64,000 nt of DNA from Alphaproteobacteria bacterium (GTDB lineage Bacteria; Pseudomonadota; Alphaproteobacteria; JANQMY01), in contig JANQPL010000003.1 of the NCBI GenBank assembly GCA_028289425.1, positions 280,407 to 344,406 on the forward strand. The letters run 5' to 3'. Within the stretch, counting starts at the first letter, position 1; each line of letters begins with the position of its first letter. The position numbers were made by a program, and so were the translations under genes. The notes under the pieces are model-generated. The model had not been told where the DNA came from. It saw only the letters and a program-made list of their open reading frames with translations, and ran no database searches. Positions 52,495 through 59,852 of this stretch are shown here, piece by piece.

Positions 52495-52979
52495 CGGCTT
52501 CTCTTCTCATTGTCATCGTTCAGCCGGCAGCTCAACAAATGCCGCTTATAGTCTTTGAAGCCGGCTCGAAAGTACACCTTTTTGGCGCGTTCATTGTCAT
52601 GCTCCACTTCGAGATGGACAGCCTGAAGACCCTGTTTGCGAGCCTCATCAGTAACAAGATCAACGACGCGGCTTCCGATCCCCTGGTCGCGATGGGCCGG
52701 CGCAACATATAGGTCGTCGATGATCCCATCACGACCGTCAAATTCCAGGCTAAAACCAAACGTAAGAGCGATGTAGCCGACGGTCCCTCCGTCGACGTCG
52801 ATGAGAAAAAGCCGGCCGAAATGATCATTCGCAATCAACTGGCCGATGGCGTGAGATGCCTTCGATTTATCAAGCTTGAAGCCGGACTCAGCATAGAAAT
52901 CAGACAGATAATCCAGAACGGTCTGCTGATCGTCGGCACCTGCCCGGCGCAGGCTGAGGTTTGCTCGCAAGGGGGTCAT
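52491..52979 (-). CDS. GNAT family N-acetyltransferase
   Basis: 162 residues from the ATG at 52977-52979, which starts 'MTPLRANLSLRRAGADD'; the longer reading has no support. GNAT features: 'YIALTFGFSLEFDGRDGIIDDLYVAPAHRDQGIGSRVVDLV' contains the acetyl-CoA loop (RDQGIG, R/QxxGxG/A), then 'VHLEVEHDNERAKKVYFRAGFKDYKR'. It would acetylate an amine, substrate unknown. First gene of a probable four-gene minus-strand operon. Confidence 0.87.
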   Translation of the reverse strand: MTPLRANLSLRRAGADDQQTVLDYLSDFYAESGFKLDKSKASHAIGQLIANDHFGRLFLIDVDGGTVGYIALTFGFSLEFDGRDGIIDDLYVAPAHRDQGIGSRVVDLVTDEARKQGLQAVHLEVEHDNERAKKVYFRAGFKDYKRHLLSCRLNDDNEKRSR

Positions 52980-53070
52980 GGGCGTCTTGTTGTTAAAGTT
53001 GGGGCGCGAGCCTACACGACGCGCGCCCGAATAACAGCGCCTAACGTCCAAAGTGTCGCGCCGACCCCCA

Positions 53071-53098
53071 TTGACTTTGCTGTCCGCCAATTTATAGA
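53071..53098 (+). promoter_or_regulatory. Promoter of the decayed TonB receptor
   Basis: TTGACT (53071-53076) and TATAGA (53093-53098) with a 16-bp spacer, reading toward the pseudogene. The Zur-type box begins at its -10, a normal position for repression. Confidence 0.5.
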
Positions 53099-53114
53099 TG
53101 TTACATTATAACAT
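53098..53114. promoter_or_regulatory. Zur-type operator
   Basis: ATGTTACATTATAACAT is a 17-mer matching the alphaproteobacterial Zur consensus ATGTTATANTATAACAT at all positions but one (C for T at position 7). It sits at the start of transcription of a ZnuD-like TonB receptor remnant. Confidence 0.65.
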
Positions 53115-53135
53115 TCTATTTTGTAGGTAGATCCC

Positions 53136-53423
53136 AAATTTTCCTCGACCGCGTTTGGGGCGGAGGCCAGCCGTCCCATCATCCGCGGGCTCGGCGGCGC
53201 GCGTATCGTCGTGCTTGGCAATGGTATCGGTACCACCGATGCGTCCCAGACCAGTGTCGACCACGCCGTCGCCGTCGGGCCCGTTTTTGCGGAGCGCATT
53301 GAAGCTTTCCGCGGGCGGTGAGCCTGAAAGACACTAATGCCCGAAGCCAAATTTCCTTTGTTGAAGAACACAGCGCCTTTGCCCGGAGGGGACATCCGCT
53401 TGTCCGTGCACGCAACAATCTAA
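53136..53423 (+). pseudogene. Remnant of a ZnuD-like TonB-dependent receptor (internal deletion, frameshift)
   Basis: Reading frame 53136-53318 gives a plug-domain piece: 'AFGAEASRPIIRGLGGARI' and 'GIGTTDASQTSVDHAVAVG', then 'ERIEAFRGR' before TGA (53319-53321). This pattern (RPxIRGL..., DHA, RIE.LRGP) is specific for outer-membrane receptors of the zinc ZnuD group. From 53319 a shifted frame reads 'LKDTNARSQISFVEEHS', then a third frame reads 'APLPGGDIRLSVHATI' to a stop at 53421-53423; these fit the last beta strands of the same family. So signal peptide, TonB box and nearly the whole barrel are gone. Promoter and Zur box are still in place. Confidence 0.8.
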
Positions 53424-53432
53424 GGCGTCTTT

Positions 53433-54356
53433 TCACGAAAGCTCTTGCACCCAAGGCGGCGGCGACAAGCGCTCGCTCAAGAGATCAAGGAACACCCGCA
53501 ACTTGGCCGACATCAAGCGTCGGCTTGGATAGACCGCATAGATGCTTTTTTCCTTGGGCGTGTGCGCCTCCAGCACACGCACCAAACGACCCGCCCGTAA
53601 ATCGTCGTGACACACCCACGAGGCGATCAGCCCGATGCCAAGCCCTTGCCGCACCATATGGGCGACGGACGGAAAATCATTGACGCTGATGCGCGGGCGC
53701 ACCGTCACCTCAATATCACCGCCGGGGCCGGTGAGCGTCCATTGCGTGCCGCCCAGCGCTGCGGGCGCATCAAACACGACAATGTCATGCTCCGGCAGCT
53801 CCAATGGTTCGGTCGGCGCCCCTTTGCGCGCCACATAATCTGGACTTGCGCAAAGGAAACGCTGGGTGGGGCCGAGACGCCGCGCCACCATGCTGGAATC
53901 GATCAAATCTCCCGTCCGGATCGCCAAATCGAACCCTTCGCCCACCAAGTCCACCACTTGGTCTGTATAAAGAGCTTCCACTTCCACATCCGCATAGGCT
54001 CGGCAATAATCTGCCAACACAGCGGTTATCTCGTTGCGTCCTATTTCGTAAGGCGCGGTGATGCGCAACAGTCCCCGCGGATTGTCCCCGGCGCTTTGAA
54101 GCGCTTCGTTGGCCTCGTCGGCCGCAAGCTGGATGGCACGGCAGCGTTCGGCATAGTCGGCTCCGGCATCGGTCAAAGACAGTTTGCGCGTGGTGCGCTG
54201 AATGAGCCGCACGCCCAGTTGCGCTTCTAGGGAGGCAATGCGGCGGCTGACCGTTGACTTGGGCATGCCCAAGCTGGCTGCCGCGTTGGAAAAGCTTCCG
54301 GCCTGAGCCACGGCAGAAAATACGATCATGTCATTGAGGTCGATATGCTGGGCCAT
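53433..54356 (-). CDS. LysR family transcriptional regulator
   Basis: 307 residues. N-terminal helix-turn-helix: 'DMIVFSAVAQAGSFSNAAASLGMPKSTVSRRIASLEAQLGVRLIQRT'. The effector domain has the DHR-type pattern common to regulators near dehydrogenases ('GLLRITAPYEIGRNEITAVLADY', 'DLAIRTGDLIDSSMVARRLGP'). Divergent from cysH across 203 bp that hold the palindrome CACAAATTTGTG. It could control the sulfur genes or itself; no direct evidence. Confidence 0.9.
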   Translation of the reverse strand: MAQHIDLNDMIVFSAVAQAGSFSNAAASLGMPKSTVSRRIASLEAQLGVRLIQRTTRKLSLTDAGADYAERCRAIQLAADEANEALQSAGDNPRGLLRITAPYEIGRNEITAVLADYCRAYADVEVEALYTDQVVDLVGEGFDLAIRTGDLIDSSMVARRLGPTQRFLCASPDYVARKGAPTEPLELPEHDIVVFDAPAALGGTQWTLTGPGGDIEVTVRPRISVNDFPSVAHMVRQGLGIGLIASWVCHDDLRAGRLVRVLEAHTPKEKSIYAVYPSRRLMSAKLRVFLDLLSERLSPPPWVQELS

Positions 54357-54407
54357 AAGCCATTTGTTCCATTTTCAGGACAAAATCTCCAATTCTCACA
54401 AAATGAT

Positions 54408-54419
54408 CACAAATTTGTG
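54408..54419. promoter_or_regulatory. Perfect palindrome between LysR gene and cysH
   Basis: CACAAATTTGTG, 12 bp, perfect, 52 bp before the LysR start and 141 bp before cysH. A T-N11-A type LysR box is possible in this setting. Confidence 0.4.
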
Positions 54420-54559
54420 CAAACTGGCAAGCCATTCTTGGGCAAAGCAGCCCGAATTATCCCAAAAATAGAACAGTCAGTTGCAGTTTGCCCCCCTAAT
54501 AATGGCCAACGGCATGCCCATTTTTCGGTTTCGCAAATCACACGGCGCCGGAGACAGGG

Positions 54560-55246
54560 ATGACTGTGCAAAAACTCGAATTCGACAAGGAGCGTCAAGG
54601 GTTGGCGCTGATTGAACGCGCATTCCAAGCGCATGGCAGTGGCTTGGCTGTGAGCACCAGCTTCGGCATTCACTCGGCAGCGATGCTCCATCTGGCTTCA
54701 CAAGCGGCACCGAACTTGCCTGTCATTTGGGTGGACACCGGATATCTTCCCGCCGAAACCTATCGCTTTGCCGACGACCTTGCCTATCGGCTAAACCTCA
54801 ACCTACACATGTTCCAGGCGACGATGTCGCCGGCGCATATGGAAGCACGCCACGGCAGGCTTTGGGAACAGGAAACGCCGGACGCCGTCGACCTCTATCA
54901 CCAAATTCGGAAAGTGGAGCCTATGAAGCGCGCCCTGGACGAATTGAATGTGACCGCTTGGCTGGCCGGCTTGCGCGCTCAGCAAACCGATTACCGCCGT
55001 ACACTGACGGAAGTCACCGAACAATTCGGCCGCAAAAAGTACCTGCCGCTGCTGCAATGGTCCACCAAAGAGGTCCACGCCTATCTCAAGCGCCACGATC
55101 TGCCACTGCATCCATTGTTCTATGAAGGCTACTCGACGGTGGGCGATTGGCATATGAGCCGCGCAATGTCCAACGACGATGACGACGCGCGGGACACACG
55201 GTTTCTTGGCCTCAAACAAGAATGCGGGCTGCACACAGCCGCATAA
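54560..55246 (+). CDS. cysH: Phosphoadenylyl-sulfate reductase
   Basis: 228 residues. Adenylyl-sulfate PP-loop 'VSTSFGIHSAAMLHLA', then 'VIWVDTGYLPAETYRFADDL', 'AWLAGLRAQQTDYRRTL', and the C-terminal catalytic Cys in 'LKQECGLH' (Cys222). The paired CC...CxxC iron-sulfur residues of the APS-type enzymes are absent, so it should use PAPS and thioredoxin rather than APS. It reduces PAPS to sulfite in assimilatory sulfate reduction. A thioredoxin gene follows after 23 bp, matching the electron donor. Confidence 0.92.
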   Translation: MTVQKLEFDKERQGLALIERAFQAHGSGLAVSTSFGIHSAAMLHLASQAAPNLPVIWVDTGYLPAETYRFADDLAYRLNLNLHMFQATMSPAHMEARHGRLWEQETPDAVDLYHQIRKVEPMKRALDELNVTAWLAGLRAQQTDYRRTLTEVTEQFGRKKYLPLLQWSTKEVHAYLKRHDLPLHPLFYEGYSTVGDWHMSRAMSNDDDDARDTRFLGLKQECGLHTAA

Positions 55247-55269
55247 GGTTTTCAGAAAGGAGGTGCATC

Positions 55270-55605
55270 ATGTCTCAACCGCACCATTCATCGGAAGCAT
55301 CATTCGAACAGGACGTCTTGGAGTCGGACGAGCCGGTCCTTGTGGACTTTTACGCGGACTGGTGCGCCCCCTGTCACGCGGTGGCACCGGCCTTGGAATC
55401 GCTCGCTCAAGACTATGAGGGTCAGGCCAAGGTTGTGAAGGTGGACATCGACGCAGCGCCCGCGCTTGCGAACAAATACAATGTGCGTTCCATCCCCACT
55501 TTGTTGTTCATCGACGACGGTAAAGTGATCGACCAGGTCACAGGCGCCGCCTCCAAATCCGTGCTGGAGGACCGGCTGAAGAAGGTCGTAAGCCGGCCCA
55601 ATTAA
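55270..55605 (+). CDS. trxA: Thioredoxin
   Basis: 111 residues with an ideal ribosome site (AAAGGAGG) before the ATG. Active site 'WCAPC' (Cys32, Cys35), cis-Pro in 'IPTLLFIDDG' and conserved 'VDFYADW'. The normal second active-site residues are kept except Ala in place of Gly (CAPC instead of CGPC), which can shift redox potential. Directly after cysH, so it is likely the electron donor for PAPS reduction; one of several thioredoxins expected in the cell. Confidence 0.93.
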   Translation: MSQPHHSSEASFEQDVLESDEPVLVDFYADWCAPCHAVAPALESLAQDYEGQAKVVKVDIDAAPALANKYNVRSIPTLLFIDDGKVIDQVTGAASKSVLEDRLKKVVSRPN

Positions 55606-55659
55606 CCGGCAAGCGGGTCAGGCCCGGCCCTCCCCTTCCGGGCTTGGCCCGCATTTCTT

Positions 55660-57333
55660 TTAGTTCGGCCAGTAAACGTACTCATCCCCTTCTTCAAAGG
55701 GTTCCGCTAAAGTCTTGTCGATGGTAATCGGCGATTCGACTTGAGCGGGCCAGGCAGACACCTTCTGCTCCGCATTGTGGGCATCGATCATGGCCGACAG
55801 GCGGGTGACTTGTTCCGGGTGAGCCTCCGCCACATTGGTCTGTTCCGTGGGATCTTCGTCTAGATTGAACAACCACACTTTATCAGGACGCTCCGCACGC
55901 TGAAGTTTCCAACCATCGGCAATGACCACCTGATAGTGCCCGCCCCGCCAAAAGAGTTTCTCATGCGGCGCCGCCATATAAACCGTCACGCCTTCTGGGG
56001 TAGATGAGGCATAGGGCAGCAGATTGACCCCATCCATCTTTCGATCGCTCGGTAGTGGCGCCCCGGCCGCCGCCGCAGCCGTTGCATAGAGATCGAAATG
56101 ATGTACGGGCGCATCCGCTTGTATGCCCGGGACAATTTTGCCGGGCCATCTCATAAAGAACGGCACATGAATGCCCCCTTCGAAGAAACTGATCTTCCAG
56201 CCGCGATAAGGTTCATTCACCCGGGGCAGTCCAATGTAATGGGCGCCGCCATTGTCGGACGTAAACATCACCAGCGTGTTGTCGTCCAACCCGCGTTCCT
56301 TTAAGGCATCCAACACCTGCCCCACCCCACGGTCCAGCGCACGGATCATCGCCGCATAAACACGCAGCCGGTGATCTTCGATGTGCGCCAGCGCATCATA
56401 ATCTTCGCGGGTGGCCTGCAACGGCGTGTGCGGCGCCCAATGGGCCAAATACAAAAAGAACGGCCGGTCCTGGTTGGCGTCGATCACTTTGACCGCTTCT
56501 TCCGTGTAGTAGTCGGTGAGATAACCGCGCGGCTTAAAGGCATCGCCCCCATTGAAGCTTGCCGCATGCAGCAGACCCTTCCAGAGAAAACGGTCGATGG
56601 GGTCGAAGTCTTGTTTTGAGTTCACCACATTGGGATCGTCTTCCGGTAGATACATGCCGCTGTGCATCAGCAGGCTCTCGTCGAACCCCTGATCGTGGGG
56701 CGCCATGCCGTTGGAGCGCCCTAAATGCCATTTGCCGATATGCACCGTGTGATAGCCTGCGTCCTTCAATGTTTCCGCTAACGAGATCTCATCCGCCGGC
56801 ATCCCCTTTTGATCGTAATCCAGCGTGTCTTCAACTTCGTCGAAATAGGTCAACGTACTGACCGGACCCGGGCGCCTCGACAAACGCGACACCACTTGCA
56901 GCATGCCGGGCGGCGTGGGCGTAAATTCAAATCCGAATCGGGTGGGATAGCGCCCCGACATAATCGCCGCCCGGGACGGTGCACATGTTCCGTTTGCGGA
57001 ATATCCGTTCACAAACTGGATGCCCTGCTCGGCGATGGAATCGATGTGGGGTGTCGGCACCGTGCCCCCCGCCACGCCACCGCCATTGACCGTCAAATCG
57101 TTCCACCCCAAATCGTCCGCAACGATGAGCACGATATTCGGTTGGCGGTCCGGGCCACGCGACGGCGCCGTGGCCAGATCGGGGCGGTCCCAATCGATCT
57201 CCACGGTGGGCCCCACGGGCGTGCGTTGGCGGGCCATATAGCCCACAAATTCAAGCAGCAGCGCGTCGCGAAACACATAGGCGCCAACGCCGAGCACCAC
57301 CAAAACCGCCGCAATTCCGCCAAGCCATTTCAT
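55660..57333 (-). CDS. Sulfatase (type I, formylglycine-dependent)
   Basis: 557 residues. The N-terminal membrane helix ('LGGIAAVLVVLGVGAYVF') may be an anchor. The sulfatase domain starts at 'PNIVLIVADDLGWNDL' with metal Asp pair. The signature 'GTCAPSRAAIMSGRYPTRFG' includes CxPSR; Cys117 would be converted to formylglycine by a maturase not encoded here. Further motifs: 'HIGKWHLG', 'FTSDNGGA' and 'FFMRWPGKI'. Probably periplasmic arylsulfatase-type enzyme releasing sulfate from sulfate esters, adjacent (convergent) to PAPS reductase genes, so it may feed sulfate assimilation. Confidence 0.92.
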   Translation of the reverse strand: MKWLGGIAAVLVVLGVGAYVFRDALLLEFVGYMARQRTPVGPTVEIDWDRPDLATAPSRGPDRQPNIVLIVADDLGWNDLTVNGGGVAGGTVPTPHIDSIAEQGIQFVNGYSANGTCAPSRAAIMSGRYPTRFGFEFTPTPPGMLQVVSRLSRRPGPVSTLTYFDEVEDTLDYDQKGMPADEISLAETLKDAGYHTVHIGKWHLGRSNGMAPHDQGFDESLLMHSGMYLPEDDPNVVNSKQDFDPIDRFLWKGLLHAASFNGGDAFKPRGYLTDYYTEEAVKVIDANQDRPFFLYLAHWAPHTPLQATREDYDALAHIEDHRLRVYAAMIRALDRGVGQVLDALKERGLDDNTLVMFTSDNGGAHYIGLPRVNEPYRGWKISFFEGGIHVPFFMRWPGKIVPGIQADAPVHHFDLYATAAAAAGAPLPSDRKMDGVNLLPYASSTPEGVTVYMAAPHEKLFWRGGHYQVVIADGWKLQRAERPDKVWLFNLDEDPTEQTNVAEAHPEQVTRLSAMIDAHNAEQKVSAWPAQVESPITIDKTLAEPFEEGDEYVYWPN

Positions 57334-57357
57334 GCGCGCCGTCTCCGCCCTTCAAAC

Positions 57358-57380
57358 TATTGACATTCAATATGCCAATA
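57358..57380. promoter_or_regulatory. Imperfect dyad at the sulfatase promoter
   Basis: TATTGACAT-TCAAT-ATGCCAATA: 8 of 9 arm positions pair, and one is G-T. It lies 25-47 bp before the sulfatase start and abuts a TATATT-like -10 on the minus strand, the usual position of an operator. Confidence 0.4.
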
Positions 57381-57432
57381 TATAACGCAACGGGGGACGC
57401 CCGCCAAGCCCCTGAGGCGTGGACCGGAGATT

Positions 57433-57660
57433 TCAGGCCGCCACGGCGCTGCGCCAGCGCTGAAAGGCGATCACGGCCCAGATCCCCTCAGCCACCAGAA
57501 ACGGGATCGACCCCAACAACAGTGCATACGCTGCCGCCATGGCACAGCCGAAGGAGAAGATGGCAATGAAGATGGGGTCCCGCTTCTCCAGCGCATAGCT
57601 CGACACCATGATGAACACGGCAACGATGCCCAACAACTCAATACCCGCCTCATAATTCAT
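57433..57660 (-). CDS. Small two-helix membrane protein
   Basis: 75 residues from the ATG at 57658-57660, which overlaps the MerR stop (ATGA). Two hydrophobic stretches (about 9-28 and 32-58: 'IFIAIFSFGCAMAAAYALLLG'), short ends. Similar small proteins occur in many Gram-negatives without known function. It is the third gene of the MerR operon and might serve in metal entry, export or sensing; this is inference from position. Confidence 0.7.
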   Translation of the reverse strand: MNYEAGIELLGIVAVFIMVSSYALEKRDPIFIAIFSFGCAMAAAYALLLGSIPFLVAEGIWAVIAFQRWRSAVAA

Positions 57661-58052
57661 TTGCGTTTCGTCCTTCGGCGCTTTGAAGCCCGTTCCACGC
57701 ATTCTTCGGGCGTTGCACATTTGCATTTCAAAAGTTCATCGAGCACACGGTCGACCTGCTGCAACTGAACGATTTGCTCGCGGATCTCTTGCTTCTTTGC
57801 TGAGGCCAACGTCCTCCAACGATCCCCCACCCGGGACGAGCTACCATAACCGTTGAGCAGGGTTTTGATCTCGGCAATGGAAAAGCCTCCGGCCTGGGCC
57901 ATCTGCACAAACTGCAAGGTTTTCACCGCCCGCGGCGCGAAGTGACGCTGCCCTGATTGACGCAAGGGCGGATCGATCAGCCCCTCTTTTTCGTAATAGC
58001 GGATGGCGGACGGCGCCAGCCCCAGCGTTTCCGCAAGTTCTCCGATTTTCAT
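57657..58052 (-). CDS. MerR family regulator with C-terminal Cys cluster
   Basis: 131 residues: winged-helix 'KIGELAETLGLAPSAIRYYEKEGLI', a long dimer helix ('AKKQEIREQIVQLQQVDRVLDELL'), and a C-terminal 'LKCKCATPEEC' with Cys110, Cys112 and Cys118. This pattern suits a metal- or redox-sensing MerR. The Cys spacing does not match classic MerR or SoxR exactly, so the signal is unknown. Coupled by four-base overlaps both up- and downstream; probably activates its own promoter at 58414-58444. Confidence 0.85.
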   Translation of the reverse strand: MKIGELAETLGLAPSAIRYYEKEGLIDPPLRQSGQRHFAPRAVKTLQFVQMAQAGGFSIAEIKTLLNGYGSSSRVGDRWRTLASAKKQEIREQIVQLQQVDRVLDELLKCKCATPEECVERASKRRRTKRK

Positions 58053-58378
58053 GAAGCCCTTTCCTGTTCGATGCGCTGTTTCAGGTCTTGCAGAATATCC
58101 TGAACTTCCGCCGGGCCTGTGATCAGCAGGTCAAACTGGTTCGGTTTCTTGTCGTCGAACGAGAAGTCGAGAAATCCACCGCAGCATTGGCGTTCCAACG
58201 CGGCAAACTCTTCAACCAGGCTCCGCACATCAGCTCTTGCCGGATAGGAAAGCCGTAATCCCGCGCTGACTTTTTCGATGGACGTAAGATGCGGTCCGAT
58301 GTTTTGTCGCGCCCAGGCACGGCGTTCCTGAAACTCTTTATCGTTCAGAGTACAGATGACTTCGACCGTTTTGGCCAT
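58049..58378 (-). CDS. Small Cys-containing protein of the MerR operon
   Basis: 109 residues with one central stretch 'LVEEFAALERQCCGGFLDFSFDD' (vicinal Cys65-Cys66), a pattern found in uncharacterised proteins associated with heavy-metal regulators ('ERxCCxF'). Also Cys9. Adjacent Cys can bind mercury, arsenic or similar. First gene of the operon; its stop overlaps the MerR start by four bases. The role could be binding or reporting the metal; not demonstrated. Confidence 0.72.
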   Translation of the reverse strand: MAKTVEVICTLNDKEFQERRAWARQNIGPHLTSIEKVSAGLRLSYPARADVRSLVEEFAALERQCCGGFLDFSFDDKKPNQFDLLITGPAEVQDILQDLKQRIEQERAS

Positions 58379-58413
58379 AGCAAACCTCCAAGTTGCTTCC
58401 TCAACAGTGCGGC

Positions 58414-58444
58414 AGCCTAGAAGTTAAAGTCAACTTTAAGTCAA
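58414..58444 (-). promoter_or_regulatory. MerR-type promoter with 19-bp spacer and dyad
   Basis: On the minus strand: -35 TTGACT, 19-bp spacer, -10 TAGGCT. The spacer carries the dyad TTAAAGT-TG-ACTTTAA. Long (19-20 bp) spacers with a central dyad are the hallmark of MerR-activated promoters. It lies 36 bp before the first gene of the MerR operon. Confidence 0.8.
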
Positions 58445-58470
58445 GGGGACATTCTGATCGGCAACGCCAG

Positions 58471-58535
58471 CCCGCTCCCCCAGCCCAGCCACCCGAACGA
58501 TGGTACCCTTGGGGTGGTTGGGCTGGGGGAGCGGG
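58471..58535. repeat. Long palindrome, copy 1
   Basis: 24-bp arms (58471-58494 and 58512-58535) with a single G-T mismatch; loop 17 bases containing GGTACCCTT. It lies between the MerR promoter and the stop of the enoyl-CoA hydratase gene. It shares core 'CCCAGCCACCC' and the loop with copy 2 at 59895-59958. Confidence 0.75.
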
Positions 58536-58544
58536 TGGCCGTGG

Positions 58545-59213
58545 CTATCGCACATCGAGGCTCTTGGCGATGATGTCGATGAACTCTTGCCGGATGCCCA
58601 GCTTGTTTCCTTTATACGCATCGGCGGGCATGGCCCCCAAAGCCGCGGCCGTTTCCACCGCACGAGAGACCAGCTGGTCGTCAGGCACGATCTCATCCAG
58701 AAAGCCCGCATCCACGGCGCCCGCCGGATCGTACAGTTTGGCTTGGATCGCCGAGGCCGTGAGGTGGCGTTTCGACAGCCTTGCCTTGGCTAACTGAAAT
58801 CCAAACACAGGCAGGGTCATGCCGATCGCGGTTTCGTTGAGGCCGATCTTAAAGTCGCCGCCCACGCCGTAGCGCGTGTCGGAGGACAGCAACATGAATG
58901 CGCCCGCTGCAATCGCATGGCCCGTGCACGCGGCGACCACGGGCTTGGGGAATGAGAACATCCGCAACAACATTTTGCCGCCCTGCCCCACCAGCTTCAG
59001 AGCTTCCTCCACACCGCCGCTTTTCATCACCGACAAATCGAAGCCGCCGGAAAACCGTCCGGGCCTGCCGACAATCACGACCGCTTTGGCGTCTTTTTCC
59101 ACTCGGTCGAGGGCTTCGTTCATCGTTGATATGAACTCGTATCCGACCGCATTGGCCTTGCCGTCGTCGGCCGTCAAAATCGCCACGTCACCTTCTTGCT
59201 TGTAGTCGAGCAT
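58545..59213 (-). CDS. Enoyl-CoA hydratase/isomerase family protein
   Basis: 222 residues, a short crotonase-fold enzyme: 'VAILTADDGKANAVGYEFIS', oxyanion loop 'VGRPGRFSGGFDLSVM', 'ACTGHAIAAGAFMLLSSDTRYG', and 'FKIGLNETAIGMTLP'. The usual catalytic Glu region has 'NETAIGM', with Glu, compatible with hydration or isomerisation. Role in fatty-acid or aromatic breakdown unproven. The family label is safe; the reaction is not. Confidence 0.85.
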   Translation of the reverse strand: MLDYKQEGDVAILTADDGKANAVGYEFISTMNEALDRVEKDAKAVVIVGRPGRFSGGFDLSVMKSGGVEEALKLVGQGGKMLLRMFSFPKPVVAACTGHAIAAGAFMLLSSDTRYGVGGDFKIGLNETAIGMTLPVFGFQLAKARLSKRHLTASAIQAKLYDPAGAVDAGFLDEIVPDDQLVSRAVETAAALGAMPADAYKGNKLGIRQEFIDIIAKSLDVR

Positions 59214-59272
59214 GTCTTTGTCCTTCTCTTGTTCGGATCACCATAGCGCCGCTCAATGGCCCATAAAAGCAA

Positions 59273-59317
59273 GATTTTGCATGACATCCATGCAAAATCA
59301 TCTGACTACAGATGATT
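59273..59317. repeat. Two overlapping hairpins
   Basis: GATTTTGCATG / ACATC / CATGCAAAATC (11-bp perfect, 59273-59299) overlaps AATCATCTG / ACTA / CAGATGATT (9-bp perfect, 59296-59317) by four bases, so the two can form only one at a time. They lie in the divergent region between the crotonase gene and the ParB-like gene. Confidence 0.6.
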
Positions 59318-59424
59318 GACGCAGGGACCCGCTACGCAAGCGCAATTTGCCCCTACGTCACTGTCACAAAGGCGACGCGATTATCAGGCACACTTAAACC
59401 TTCTGCCGGGGAGGCGGTGGGGAC

Positions 59425-59832
59425 ATGACAGAACAAGAAAAGCTCCCCGAGGTTCAATGGGTGGGCAGCGCCAAGGATCTCGACAAAATCACCTATGTGG
59501 ACGACATCGCCAAAATTCAGGTGCCCATCAAGGTGGTCGACCAATTACCGTTCAAGAACGAAGACCGGGGCGACAGTGCCCGCTTGCGCGAAGTGATCAA
59601 GTCCATCCGACGCAACGGTTACAACAATTTCGACCCCATCGTGGTGCGGATCGGCCGGCGTGGACGCTGGGTCATCGTCGATGGGGGGCACCGGCTCACC
59701 GCCGCCCGTATCGTCGCCCATGAGTTCTGGACCAATTTGTTTCGCCGCAAGGTGGACACCATCTATTTCCTGCTGTTCCGCACGCCCTTGAGCAACACCC
59801 GCATCGACGAGCCGCCGGATGAGGCAGAATGA
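59425..59832 (+). CDS. ParB-like nuclease-domain protein
   Basis: 135 residues. The central part resembles the ParB/Srx N-terminal domain: 'IKVVDQLPFKNEDRGDSARLREVIKSIRRNGYNNFDPIVVRIGRRGRWVIVDGGHRLTAARI', with the CTP/nucleotide-binding-like 'GGHRLTAA'. The helix-turn-helix and C-terminal dimer domain of chromosomal ParB are missing, so it is not the partition protein. Related single-domain proteins occur as orphan accessory genes. Function unknown. Ribosome site GGGGAGG-like, 15 bp before the ATG. Confidence 0.75.
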   Translation: MTEQEKLPEVQWVGSAKDLDKITYVDDIAKIQVPIKVVDQLPFKNEDRGDSARLREVIKSIRRNGYNNFDPIVVRIGRRGRWVIVDGGHRLTAARIVAHEFWTNLFRRKVDTIYFLLFRTPLSNTRIDEPPDEAE

Positions 59833-59852
59833 GCCGATTCCACCCAAAGAAG

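Noticed and set aside
53012..53395. Minus-strand frame of 127 codons between GNAT and LysR genes
   Set aside because: It is antisense to the TonB-receptor remnant and has no domain or start signal.
54420..54559. SAM or other riboswitch before cysH
   Set aside because: Only a weak GGGC/GCCC stem is found; no conserved riboswitch core is seen.
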